19,017 nucleotides of DNA from Avisuccinivibrio_A sp964399665 (lineage in GTDB: Bacteria > Pseudomonadota > Gammaproteobacteria > Enterobacterales > Succinivibrionaceae), in contig CAYNSI010000016.1 in the NCBI GenBank assembly GCA_964399665.1, forward strand, positions 1-19,017, given 5' to 3'. This document shows positions 7,534-16,269 of this stretch, piece by piece (the first letter of the stretch is position 1; every line of letters begins with the position of its first letter). A program made the position numbers and the translations under genes. Below the pieces are notes generated by a model that saw only the letters and a program-made list of their open reading frames with translations, made no database searches and had not been told where the DNA came from.

Positions 7534-8070
7534 ATGCAACGTAAACTTACAGCATTAAGCAAATTCTTTGATATTGTGGATAAGTTAGAAAGCTTCATTT
7601 GTGGAGGCGCTCTGACCTGTCTTATGGTAGTGGTCTTGATGCAAGTGCTTTGCCGACTTCTGGCAATCAGCGTACCATGGACCGAGGAGACTACCCGTTT
7701 CTTTTTTCTTTGGATGATGTTTATTGCAGTTGCTGCAGGATTTAATCGTGCAGAATCTGCCCGCGTTATCATCTGTGTGGCTAAATTTCCACGAGTTTTG
7801 CAGAAGATCTGTGCCGTGGGTTACTTTGTCGTCTCCATAGGGTTTTTTCTTTTTATGGCAATCTATGGTTATAAGCTTGCGATGCAGAAATTTGCCATAA
7901 ATGAAATGGCCACAGCGATTGCGATGCCTATGGGTTTTATTATGCTCTGTGTTCCTATAAGCGGGGTATTAGGGGTTATTGGAACTATCCAGAGTATGCT
8001 GGAGTATTCCCATCTGGTTTATACAGGAGGTGATAACAGCACTATTGGCGTGGAGGATTCAGCTAAATGA
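7534..8070 (+). CDS. dctQ: TRAP transporter small membrane subunit (DctQ family)
   Basis: The 178-residue protein has four hydrophobic segments (about 24-44, 58-71, 92-112 and 133-155), as expected for DctQ. The family motif VPWTEETTRFFFLWMMF (47-63) carries the usual acidic pair and Arg, and MPMGFIMLCVPIS (131-143) matches the usual end of the last segment. It sits in the inner membrane with DctM. The ATG at 7534 follows an AGGAAG ribosome site and gives the normal family N-terminus. Its last codons overlap the start of dctM by 4 bases (ATGA), so the two are translationally coupled. Confidence 0.92.
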   Translation: MQRKLTALSKFFDIVDKLESFICGGALTCLMVVVLMQVLCRLLAISVPWTEETTRFFFLWMMFIAVAAGFNRAESARVIICVAKFPRVLQKICAVGYFVVSIGFFLFMAIYGYKLAMQKFAINEMATAIAMPMGFIMLCVPISGVLGVIGTIQSMLEYSHLVYTGGDNSTIGVEDSAK

Positions 8071-9362
8071 TTTCAATGAGCGTAGTTCTGCTTCTAATTT
8101 TTGTCGGTTTTATGATTTTGGGTATTCCCATTGCCATATCTTTGGGAGCTGCTGCCGTGCTGGTGCAGTTATTTATGGGCATTGGCTCGGCGTCATTTAT
8201 GATGATTACCCAGATGATGTATACCTCCATGAACAGCTTTATCATGGTTGCAGTGCCTCTATTTATTCTGGCAGGTGCGGTCATGGATGAAGGTGGTATT
8301 GCAGACAAAATCTATGACCTTGCCGATTCTTGTGTAGGATGGATCTATGGTGGTTTAGGCCACGTTTCTGTGCTTTGTAACATCATCTTCGGAGCTATGT
8401 CAGGATCTTCGGTCGCCGCTGTTGCCTCAATTGGTAAAATGAGTATCAACGCCATGGCCAAAAAGGGTTATCCTAAAACGTATGGCGTGGGGATTAATCT
8501 TGCAGGCTGTATGCTGGCATCCGTTATTCCGCCGAGTATTTTAATGATTGTGGCAGCCTCCACTGCAGGGATCTCCATTGGGCAGGCGCTTATGGCAGGA
8601 CTGGTCCCCGGTGTTTTCATCGGCTTTGCCTTCATGATCTTCAATTACTTTGTCTGTAAGGTAAAAGGTACCGGCGAGAAGAATCCTTTCAGCACCGAGA
8701 GGCTTGTTAAGTCATTTATCGCAGCAGTTCCTGCTCTGATGGTTCCTGTGATCCTTCTTGTTGGTATGTACAGCGGATACTATACTCCTACAGAAGGTGC
8801 AGCTATTGCAGCTTTCTATGCGATTTTGATCTCCATCTATGTCTATAAGCGTTTAACTTGGGCAGACATTCCCCGCATCATTGCTAAAAATGCCCGTCAG
8901 ACTGGCACCATATTGTTTATTGCAATCGCAGCAAAACCTGCCGGTCAGATTTTTGAGTTAGACGGACTTCCGGTACAGCTTGCAAACTTTATCATTGGTA
9001 TTTCCAGTGATCAGTTGGTGATCTTGTTTGCTCTTTATATTTTCCTGCTCTTAGTTGGAATGTTTATGGACGCAACTGCCGCCATCTTTATCCTGGTGCC
9101 AATTTTGCTGCCGGTAATAAACAGTTTAGGAATTTCCCCGCTGTTTTTTGTGGTATTCCTGGTTATTACCTTATCTTTTGGTCTGATAACCCCGCCTGTG
9201 GGCGTGTGTTTGTATGCGGCACAAAACGTAACGGGCTTAAGTTTTGAGGTGGTAGTCAAATCCGTGCTGCCCTGGATTTATCTTACTACCTGTGTGCTGG
9301 CAATACTGATCTTCTTCCCGGAGATCATCACAGGGCCAATTGATTGGATGTTTAATAGTTAA
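8067..9362 (+). CDS. dctM: TRAP transporter large permease subunit (DctM family)
   Basis: The 431-residue, almost wholly hydrophobic protein is the ion-coupled transport subunit. Family landmarks are PLFILAG (64-70), FGAMSGSSVA (108-117), the near-invariant IPPS (154-157), AGLVPG (177-182) and a late LITPPVGVCLY segment repeating the IPPS-type loop in the second half. DctM proteins have 11-13 membrane spans and use the sodium gradient. The ATG lies inside the last codon of dctQ. A 251-base gap with three hairpins follows before the glycerate kinase gene. Confidence 0.94.
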   Translation: MISMSVVLLLIFVGFMILGIPIAISLGAAAVLVQLFMGIGSASFMMITQMMYTSMNSFIMVAVPLFILAGAVMDEGGIADKIYDLADSCVGWIYGGLGHVSVLCNIIFGAMSGSSVAAVASIGKMSINAMAKKGYPKTYGVGINLAGCMLASVIPPSILMIVAASTAGISIGQALMAGLVPGVFIGFAFMIFNYFVCKVKGTGEKNPFSTERLVKSFIAAVPALMVPVILLVGMYSGYYTPTEGAAIAAFYAILISIYVYKRLTWADIPRIIAKNARQTGTILFIAIAAKPAGQIFELDGLPVQLANFIIGISSDQLVILFALYIFLLLVGMFMDATAAIFILVPILLPVINSLGISPLFFVVFLVITLSFGLITPPVGVCLYAAQNVTGLSFEVVVKSVLPWIYLTTCVLAILIFFPEIITGPIDWMFNS

Positions 9363-9371
9363 TCTTAAAAT

Positions 9372-9540
9372 TGGGAAGCATCAAAGTTTCCCATGTTATG
9401 AGATCATAAAAACTTCTGGAGTAGCAGGATGATTTTAGGTGTTAATCTGATCTTAAATCCTCTTTCCAGAAGTAAAATTAAAGAGCTCTATGCAGTTGTA
9501 AACCCAAGTGCAAAATAAGATTAAGTAATTTTGAGCTCTT
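9372..9540 (+). promoter_or_regulatory. Three successive stem-loops between dctM and the glycerate kinase gene
   Basis: Within 251 non-coding bases there are three inverted repeats: TGGGAA (9372-9377) with TTCCCA (9388-9393); ACTTCTGGA (9412-9420) with TCCAGAAGT (9465-9473), which encloses 44 bases that can fold further; and AAGAGCTC (9481-9488) with GAGCTCTT (9533-9540). None is followed by a proper T-run. They may separate transporter and kinase messages, or belong to a leader of the last two genes. I see no convincing promoter and no known riboswitch pattern. Confidence 0.5.
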
Positions 9541-9613
9541 AGAGTAATGTCAAGATCACCAACTCCACAAATGAATCTAACTTGATTACAGCAGGCATAA
9601 CATTAATCAACAT

Positions 9614-10750
9614 ATGAATTTTTTATTTATACCGGATTCTTTCAAAGGAACTTTAAGCTCTGCGCAAATTTGCCATATTTTGCAAAAGACAGCACAGAAG
9701 GTTTTTCCAAACTGTGAATGTTCTCTGATCCCGGTTGCAGACGGCGGTGAAGGAACTGTAGACTGTTTCCTGGAGGCTGTAGGGGGGGAAAGGGTAACAT
9801 TGCAGACTGCAGATCCTTTCTTTGCTAAGATGCAGTCTTACTACGGTCTTATCCATGAAGGCAGCACTGCTGTTATTGAAATGGCAAGTTGTGCCGGATT
9901 GCCTCTTGTCGAGGGGCGGGAAGATCCTAAAAAAACTACAACTTTTGGGGTAGGGGAGCTTATAGCAGATGCCCTTACCAGAAACGTCAAGAACATTATC
10001 ATAGGTCTTGGCGGCAGTGCAACCAATGATGGCGGCTGCGGAGCAGCAGCAGCTCTTGGGGTGCGCTTTCTAAACGAAAACGGACAGGAATTTGTTCCAA
10101 CCGGGGGCACGCTTAAGGATATTTATCATATTGATATCTCAAAAGTTGCTGCACGTCTTTATGATACTAACATCATAGCCATGTGCGATATTGATAATCC
10201 CATGTACGGGGAAAATGGTGCTGCCTACATTTTCGGCCCTCAGAAAGGAGCAGACTCAAAGACCGTAAAAGAACTTGATGAGGGGCTTGTTCATCTTGCC
10301 AGGATCATCAAACAAGATCTTGGACTTGAGGTATCTTCTGTACCGGGGACTGGTGCTGCAGGTGCCATGGGGGCTGGATGTTTGGCTTTTTTCAAGGCCA
10401 GACTGCAGTCGGGGATCAGTACTGTTCTTGACACTGTAGGCTTTGACAAGCTAGCTAATAAGGCTGATTTTATTTTCACAGGTGAAGGAAAGCTTGACAG
10501 CCAAAGTCTTCAGGGTAAGGTGGTAATAGGTATAGCCAAAAGGGCCAAAGCCCTGAATAAGCCTGTTATTGCCATAGTTGGGGGAGTTGATGATAAAGGT
10601 CTTAGTGCTGCCTATGATCTTGGTATCAGCGCCATATTTTCCATAAATCGTTTGCCGCAGGATTTTGCTGTTGCCCGTGAGCTAAGTGAGCAAAACCTTG
10701 AGGCTTCTGCTGAAAATATTTTTCGTTTAATTAAAATTTCAACAACATAA
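9614..10750 (+). CDS. Glycerate kinase, GarK/GlxK type
   Basis: The 378-residue protein is a full-length glycerate kinase of the bacterial class I family, whose Escherichia coli members phosphorylate D-glycerate to 2-phosphoglycerate in the cytoplasm. Motifs in order: IPDSFKGTLS near the N-terminus, VADGGEGT (41-48), GLGGSATNDGG (131-141), GTGAAGAMGAG (245-255) and TGEGKLDSQS (289-298). The start is fixed by the IPDSFKG motif at its usual place, although no good ribosome site precedes this ATG, which may reflect weak translation or a structured leader. It lies 14 bases before the hydroxyacid dehydrogenase gene. In context it feeds the three-carbon acid fragment of the substrate into lower glycolysis. 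Confidence 0.94.
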   Translation: MNFLFIPDSFKGTLSSAQICHILQKTAQKVFPNCECSLIPVADGGEGTVDCFLEAVGGERVTLQTADPFFAKMQSYYGLIHEGSTAVIEMASCAGLPLVEGREDPKKTTTFGVGELIADALTRNVKNIIIGLGGSATNDGGCGAAAALGVRFLNENGQEFVPTGGTLKDIYHIDISKVAARLYDTNIIAMCDIDNPMYGENGAAYIFGPQKGADSKTVKELDEGLVHLARIIKQDLGLEVSSVPGTGAAGAMGAGCLAFFKARLQSGISTVLDTVGFDKLANKADFIFTGEGKLDSQSLQGKVVIGIAKRAKALNKPVIAIVGGVDDKGLSAAYDLGISAIFSINRLPQDFAVARELSEQNLEASAENIFRLIKISTT

Positions 10751-10764
10751 ATCGAGGTTGTTAA

Positions 10765-11730
10765 ATGAAGATTATTGTTTTAGACGGCTATACAGAAAAC
10801 CCCGGTGATTTAAGCTGGGATGAGTTAGGCAAACTCGGGGATCTTACTGTCTATGACCGCACTGATGTAAATAATGAACAGGAAATTATTTCAAGAATTG
10901 GTGATGCTGAAATTGTTTTTACCAATAAGACACCAATTTCAAAAAATACTATCGATGCCTGCCCAAAGATGAAATTTATCGGGCTCTTGGCGACAGGCTA
11001 CAATGTTGTTGACTATAACTACGCTAAAGAAAAAGGAATTCCGGTAACCAATGTCCCAGTCTATGGTACAGCTTCAGTCAGTCAATTTGCTATCGCTTTA
11101 CTGCTTGAGATTTGTCACCATGTAGCTGACCATTCCAAGTCCGTCTTTGATGGAAAGTGGCAAAATTGCAAGGATTGGTGTTATTGGGATTATCCTCTAA
11201 TTGAGCTTGATAATAAGACCATGGGGGTTATCGGTTTTGGCAGGATAGGTCAGCAAACTGCAACCATTGCCAAGGCAATGGGGATGAAAATTATTGCTTT
11301 TGACAGCTATCCTAATGATAGCGGCAGACAGATAGCCGAATATGTAGATCTTGACACCTTACTTGCAAATTCAGATGTCATTGCTTTACATTGCCCACTT
11401 TTTCCCGAAACTCAAGGAATTATCAATAAAAACACTATAGCTAAGATGAAAGACGGCGTTATTATCATCAATAACAGCCGCGGACCTTTAATTGTCGAGC
11501 AGGATTTGGCAGATGCTTTAAACAGCGGTAAGGTTCAGGCAGCAGGTCTTGATGTAGTATCCACCGAACCTATAAAGGCTGATAATCCACTGCTTAAAGC
11601 TAAAAATTGTTTTATTACCCCACATATTTCATGGGCACCTAAAGAAAGCCGTCAGCGCATTATGGACTGTGCTGTTGCCAATGCTAAGGCCTTTATAGCA
11701 GGGCAGCCCCAGAACGTGGTCAACAAGTAA
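10765..11730 (+). CDS. D-2-hydroxyacid dehydrogenase (hydroxypyruvate/glycerate dehydrogenase type)
   Basis: The 321-residue protein has the D-isomer-specific 2-hydroxyacid dehydrogenase fold. The nucleotide loop GFGRIG is at 157-162, with Asp180 ending the second strand (IIAFDSYP), which favours NAD. The catalytic set is Arg239 (NNSRGPL), Glu268 (STEP) and His287 (PHISWA). The sequence is closest in style to HprA-like glycerate dehydrogenases. It directly follows the glycerate kinase gene and has GAGG ahead of the ATG, so the two are almost certainly co-translated. The likely role is reduction of a three-carbon oxo-acid (hydroxypyruvate or tartronate semialdehyde) to D-glycerate. The usual tartronate semialdehyde reductase GarR belongs to another family and is absent here. 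Glyoxylate reduction is an alternative. Confidence 0.9.
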   Translation: MKIIVLDGYTENPGDLSWDELGKLGDLTVYDRTDVNNEQEIISRIGDAEIVFTNKTPISKNTIDACPKMKFIGLLATGYNVVDYNYAKEKGIPVTNVPVYGTASVSQFAIALLLEICHHVADHSKSVFDGKWQNCKDWCYWDYPLIELDNKTMGVIGFGRIGQQTATIAKAMGMKIIAFDSYPNDSGRQIAEYVDLDTLLANSDVIALHCPLFPETQGIINKNTIAKMKDGVIIINNSRGPLIVEQDLADALNSGKVQAAGLDVVSTEPIKADNPLLKAKNCFITPHISWAPKESRQRIMDCAVANAKAFIAGQPQNVVNK

Positions 11731-11755
11731 TACAACGCTCTTTAACCAAGCTATA

Positions 11756-11814
11756 CTCCTGTTAAGTACAGCACTAACAGGAGATTGCACCGGCCTTACT
11801 AAGGGCTGGTGCAA
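11756..11814 (+). terminator. Two strong tandem stem-loops after the catabolic cluster
   Basis: CTCCTGTTA (11756-11764) pairs perfectly with TAACAGGAG (11775-11783). One base later TTGCACCGGCC (11785-11795) pairs with GGCTGGTGCAA (11804-11814), an 11-bp stem with one G-U pair and an 8-base loop. No U-tract follows, so these are better seen as a 3'-end-protecting or Rho-assisted end of the cluster transcript than as a classic intrinsic terminator. Downstream to 12030 are CAAAGTACGCAG (11812-11823) and its near copy CAAAGTACACAG about 48 bases on, plus a CAGGC/GCCTG hairpin (11951-11967). No gene is visible in this 300-base gap. Confidence 0.6.
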
Positions 11815-12039
11815 AGTACGCAGGCGGCAGCCCGCTGTAACTGAGCTGTACAGATGCAAACAAAGTACACAGCAAATGATCTGGCATCCTAAAGGGGAGG
11901 CATGATCTGCTAACGTATATGACGGCCTGTTACGATTACCCCTTCCTCTGCAGGCGAAGAAAGCCTGATTATTTAAGTTTGACAGCAAAGATCTTTTGAA
12001 CTAATTTTATTGCTCCTTGATTATTATTGAGTGCAGCAG

Positions 12040-15000
12040 ATGTCCAAACTTTCACTTAAGGGTAGTACCTTTGATCTTTCCTTACTGACGCTTCAGGATG
12101 CCAGGGTCTTGTCGGGAATTGTAAAAAAGTGCAAAGGAGCAGGGGACGAAGATTCTGAAGCACTTTATGCAAAGGCAGAGGACTTTTACAAGGAAGGCTT
12201 AAAAAGACTGCAACAGAGGATCTTAAACCTGCCTGAAATCATCTACCCTGAAGATCTTCCTGTTATGGCAAAACATGATGAAATAGTAAGGGCGGTTAAA
12301 GAGCATCAGGTAGTAATCATTGCAGGTCAGACAGGATCCGGCAAAACTACGCAAATTCCCAAAATGTGCCTTGAGGCAGGCTGCGGTACCAGGGGAATGA
12401 TAGGGCATACCCAGCCAAGACGAATAGCAGCTCGTGCCGTAGCCTCAAGGATTGCTTCAGAGCTTTTGCAAAGTCTTGGGCAGAGCATCGGCTATAAGGT
12501 ACGCTTTTCAGATACTATTTCTGATAATACCGTAATAAAGCTTATGACGGACGGTATTCTTCTTGCCGAGACCGCCTCAGACAGGCTGCTGTTAAACTAC
12601 GACTGCATCATTATTGATGAGGCTCATGAGCGTTCTTTAAATATTGACTTTTTAACCGGCTATCTTAAAAACCTTCTTAAGGCAAGAAAAGACCTAAAGG
12701 TTATTATTACCTCGGCCACCATCGATCCAAAGCGCTTTTCAAAACACTTTAATAATGCTCCTGTCATCGAGGTTTCAGGGCGCAGCTATCCTGTTGAAAT
12801 TGTTTACATGCCCCTTGAGCGCACCCTGGATGATGAACAAATCGAGCTTGATTTGGCAGAGGGTGTGCTTGAGGCCTTTTTGTTCTTACAGCGGCATGGT
12901 ATGGGGGATACCCTGGTATTTCTGCCCGGAGAAAGGGAGATCATGGATTTGGCCGCTTTTTTAAGAAAAGCAGGTTTAAAGGGTACAGAGATTATTCCCC
13001 TATATGCCAGGCTTACAGCATCAGAGCAGAATAAGATCTTTGAGCCCCATACGGGGGTTCGCATAATTCTTACTACCAACATAGCAGAAACGTCCCTTAC
13101 TGTGCCCTTTATCCGCTATGTCATAGATCCAGGGACCGCAAGAATTTCCCGCTACAGTGCCAGAACCAAGGTGCAGCGACTGCCGGTTGAACCGATTTCC
13201 AAGGCTTCAGCAAATCAGCGCGCCGGACGCTGCGGCCGGGTAAGTTCAGGCATTTGTGTCAGGCTTTACTCCAAGGAAGACTACGATTTAAGACCTGATT
13301 TTACCGATCCTGAAATTCTCAGAACATCTCTTGCGTCTGTGATTTTGCAAATGATATCCCTTAATTTGGGCGATATTGGCAACTTCCCCTTTATGGATCC
13401 TCCCAAAGATAAACAAATCACCGACGGAATGAGGCTGCTTCATGAATTAGGAGCAATAGATACCGTCAAAACCAAAGACGGCATGGTACTTAAACTTACC
13501 AGGATTGGGCATTATCTTGCAGCCTTAAAGGCAGATCCCAGGCTTTCGCGCATGATAGTGGAAGCTTCAAGCTTAGGATCTTTAAATGAAGTTCTTATCA
13601 TAGCCTCAGGTCTTGCAGTAATTGATCCCAGGGAAAGACCATTTGACAAGAAGGAGCAGGCCCAAAGCCTGCATGGGAGGTTTAATGATGAGAGATCTGA
13701 TTTTCTGTCATATTTGAATCTTTACCACTATATTACCGGATTGCAGAAGGAACTTTCAGGGTCTGCACTTAGAAAAAGACTTAAAAAAGAGTTTATTTCA
13801 TATTTAAAGGTAAGGGAGTGGTTTGATGTTTTAAGACAGTTAAGGGCAGCTGCAAAGGCATTAGGATTTGTGTCAAATGGTGAAGATGCCTCCTATGAGG
13901 CCATACATCGTGCAGTTTTGGCAGGGGTTTTAAGTCAAATGGGGCAGCTTGATACTTCAGGCAGGAGTTATACAGGAGCCCGCGGCATAAAATTTATCAT
14001 TCACCCGGGATCATCCCTTGCAAAAAAATCTCCCAAGTGGATTTGTGCCCACGAACTTTCAGAAACTACCAGGCTTTTTGCAAGAAATACCGCTAAGATA
14101 GATCCTGCCTGGGCCGAAATTCCTGCAGGTGATTTATGCCGCAGGCATTATCACGATATTCACTGGAGCAAAAAGCGCGGTGAGGTTAATGCCCTGGTCA
14201 ATGTGTCTTTGTACGGTCTTACAATTGTAAGCGACAGAAAGTGTTCTTATTCCCGCATCGATCCTAAACTGTGCCGTGAGCTTTTAATACGTGAGGGTTT
14301 GGTACACGGGGAGATCAACAGCAGTCTGCCCTTTTTAAGGCACAATTTAGACCTTACTCAAAAGGTGGAGGAGCTTGAAAACAGGTTAAGAAGAAAAGAT
14401 CTTCTGGCAGATGACACCGTGCTTGAGGAGTTTTACGACAAAAGGCTCCCTGCTGACATGGTAACTGTAAAAGCCCTGGAACACTGGTGGAAGCGCAAGA
14501 GTAAAACCGATCCTAATTTTCTTGACTTTACCATGGAGGACATCACCAAGGCGGCAGAAGAACCCCTAAAAACAGAGCTTTATCCCCAAAAGTGGCAGCA
14601 CAAAAATATAACTTTTTCCATAAGCTATACCTTCTTGCCCGGTGATGAGCTGGACGGTGCATCCTTGCACATTCCTATTGCCGTTATCAACCAGGTCAAT
14701 AGTGAGGAATTTACCTGGCAGATCCCAGGACTGCGCCTTGAACTTGTGACCGCACTGATTCGCTCTCTGCCCAAAAAATTAAGACGTAATTTCGTCCCGG
14801 CTCCTGAGTTTGCTAAGGCGGTTTTGGAGGCTTTAACTCCCTATGAAGGTGATCTTTTTGCTGAAGTTTGCAAAAGGCTGACTAAGATCTCTGGTGAAAT
14901 AGTAAGTGTTGCAGATTTTGATTTAACCCAAATCCCTAAGTATCTATTCTTAAATTTTGTCATAGAAGATCTGTCAGGAAAGCCCCTTGCCACGGGCAGA

Positions 15001-15960
15001 AATTTTAAGGCACTTTGTCAAGGCCTTGAAGGCAGGGCCAAAGAAGTGCTGCAGGATGTGGCAGCAGGAGAGCTTAAGTTTAAAGAGGTAAGCTCAAGCT
15101 GGACTTTTGGGACTATTGAAAAAAAGCTTGCCATCAAAAAAGGGAATTTAGACATTATTGCCTTCCCGGCATTATCTGTAAGAGAAGGCGGGGTACAGCT
15201 TGAGCTTTTTGACCATGCTCACAGGCAGGAGCATGCCATGCTTGAGGCTGAAGTAAAACTTCTTTTAATGTCCGTTAAGGCCCCGGTTTCGTATCTTGAG
15301 GCCCATCTTCCCAATCGGGCCAAACTTGCCATGTATTACCAGCCTTTAGGAAGCATTCAGGATCTTATCGGCGATTTAACAAAGGCTGCGGTATTGCAAA
15401 TTATTGCAAGGGAGGGCGGACCTGTCTGGGATCAGAGATCTTATGAAAAGCTGCTTTATAAAGTTAAATCTGACATTAATGATACCGTGCTTGATACAGC
15501 CAAAATTACCGAGCAGATCCTAATTAGGGTACATGAGCTTAAAAGAATGCTAAAAGGGAAAGCAACCCTTGAGACAGCCTATTGTCTCTCTGAACTCTCA
15601 AGCTGGATTGATAACCTGATTTATAAAGGATTTATTGCTGATACTTTACCGGATCATTTAAAAGAGATCCCCCGCTATCTTCAGGCAGGAATTGAGAGAG
15701 TTAACAGAATGGCCAGGGATATTAACCGCGACCGACTTTATGCTGCAAAGCTTATCTCGCTTGAGGACAGGCTTAACGGCCTTAAGACCCGCTATCCTTC
15801 GGATCTTATCCCAGATGATCTTAAGGAGCTTAAATGGATGCTAGAGGAGCTTAGAGTATCGTATTTTGCACAAAACCTGGGGGTGCCCTGTCAGATCTCA
15901 GAAAAAAGAATTTTAAATGAGTTAGAGAGGATCATAAAAGAATATCCTCCGCTTCATTAA
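12040..15960 (+). CDS. hrpA: ATP-dependent RNA helicase HrpA (DEAH box)
   Basis: The product is about 1306 residues, near the 1300 of Escherichia coli HrpA, and co-linear with it as remembered. It is a cytoplasmic DEAH-box helicase implicated in mRNA processing and ribosome-associated quality control. Numbering from an in-frame GTG at 12031: Walker A GQTGSGKTT (99-107), HTQPRR (126-131), DEAH (196-199), SAT (228-230), TTNIAETSLT (348-357) and motif VI QRAGRCGR (396-403). These are followed by winged-helix, helical-bundle and OB-like regions and the long C-terminal HrpA-specific domain. I prefer the ATG at 12040 because a GAG core lies 8 bases upstream, whereas the GTG has no ribosome site. 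The gene stands alone, with a 300-base gap before it and 570 bases after. Confidence 0.95.
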   Translation: MSKLSLKGSTFDLSLLTLQDARVLSGIVKKCKGAGDEDSEALYAKAEDFYKEGLKRLQQRILNLPEIIYPEDLPVMAKHDEIVRAVKEHQVVIIAGQTGSGKTTQIPKMCLEAGCGTRGMIGHTQPRRIAARAVASRIASELLQSLGQSIGYKVRFSDTISDNTVIKLMTDGILLAETASDRLLLNYDCIIIDEAHERSLNIDFLTGYLKNLLKARKDLKVIITSATIDPKRFSKHFNNAPVIEVSGRSYPVEIVYMPLERTLDDEQIELDLAEGVLEAFLFLQRHGMGDTLVFLPGEREIMDLAAFLRKAGLKGTEIIPLYARLTASEQNKIFEPHTGVRIILTTNIAETSLTVPFIRYVIDPGTARISRYSARTKVQRLPVEPISKASANQRAGRCGRVSSGICVRLYSKEDYDLRPDFTDPEILRTSLASVILQMISLNLGDIGNFPFMDPPKDKQITDGMRLLHELGAIDTVKTKDGMVLKLTRIGHYLAALKADPRLSRMIVEASSLGSLNEVLIIASGLAVIDPRERPFDKKEQAQSLHGRFNDERSDFLSYLNLYHYITGLQKELSGSALRKRLKKEFISYLKVREWFDVLRQLRAAAKALGFVSNGEDASYEAIHRAVLAGVLSQMGQLDTSGRSYTGARGIKFIIHPGSSLAKKSPKWICAHELSETTRLFARNTAKIDPAWAEIPAGDLCRRHYHDIHWSKKRGEVNALVNVSLYGLTIVSDRKCSYSRIDPKLCRELLIREGLVHGEINSSLPFLRHNLDLTQKVEELENRLRRKDLLADDTVLEEFYDKRLPADMVTVKALEHWWKRKSKTDPNFLDFTMEDITKAAEEPLKTELYPQKWQHKNITFSISYTFLPGDELDGASLHIPIAVINQVNSEEFTWQIPGLRLELVTALIRSLPKKLRRNFVPAPEFAKAVLEALTPYEGDLFAEVCKRLTKISGEIVSVADFDLTQIPKYLFLNFVIEDLSGKPLATGRNFKALCQGLEGRAKEVLQDVAAGELKFKEVSSSWTFGTIEKKLAIKKGNLDIIAFPALSVREGGVQLELFDHAHRQEHAMLEAEVKLLLMSVKAPVSYLEAHLPNRAKLAMYYQPLGSIQDLIGDLTKAAVLQIIAREGGPVWDQRSYEKLLYKVKSDINDTVLDTAKITEQILIRVHELKRMLKGKATLETAYCLSELSSWIDNLIYKGFIADTLPDHLKEIPRYLQAGIERVNRMARDINRDRLYAAKLISLEDRLNGLKTRYPSDLIPDDLKELKWMLEELRVSYFAQNLGVPCQISEKRILNELERIIKEYPPLH

Positions 15961-16124
15961 AGGAATTGGCAGCAGACACTTTAGTCATGAGAATGCTTTA
16001 AGTTTACCCATTTTAAGGCATGAAAACGGCAAGCTGGGCATGAAAACTGTAAGAAATTGTTTTAAAAAACAACAGGCTGTTTTGCAAAATTGCAATTAAT
16101 GTCAATTTGTTAAGGGGCAAAAGC

Positions 16125-16197
16125 GGCCGAATTATTGTCGCAGAAGGATGATCCGAAGGTGGCCGAATCATTGTCGCAGGCTGGCCGAATTATTGGC
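16125..16197. repeat. Three spaced copies of a 19-bp motif, probable transposon-end remnant
   Basis: GGCCGAATTATTGTCGCAG occurs at 16125-16143, with one mismatch at 16161-16179, and as a partial copy (15 bases, one mismatch) at 16183-16197. Periods are 36 and 22 bases. Read on the minus strand the array is CTGCGACAATAATTCGGCC units ending near TTCGTGTCCGATGCC. Multiple irregularly spaced terminal repeats are characteristic of IS21-family ends, so this is proposed as one end of a lost or degenerate IS21-like element. No IstA or IstB reading frame is present. Confidence 0.55.
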
Positions 16198-16269
16198 ATC
16201 GGACACGAACAAGATGCCTTCGCAAAGCAGAGCCGGGGCAGGCTATGGCAGCAAGCACAAGAAGACTAA

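Noticed and set aside
11629..11988. 119-codon minus-strand frame downstream of the hydroxyacid dehydrogenase
   Set aside because: It overlaps the 3' end of a well-supported gene and strong hairpins, and its composition looks random. It is a shadow frame.
11731..12030. Riboswitch upstream of hrpA
   Set aside because: The hairpins were compared by eye with remembered cobalamin, TPP, glycine, FMN and GEMM cores and none fits. The stems lie closer to the preceding cluster than to hrpA.
12031..12039. GTG at 12031 as the hrpA start
   Set aside because: No ribosome site precedes it, whereas the ATG nine bases later has a GAG core at good spacing. The alternative adds only three residues.
16125..16197. 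CRISPR array
   Set aside because: There are only three copies with unequal short spacing (3-17 bases between copies), one degenerate, and no cas genes.
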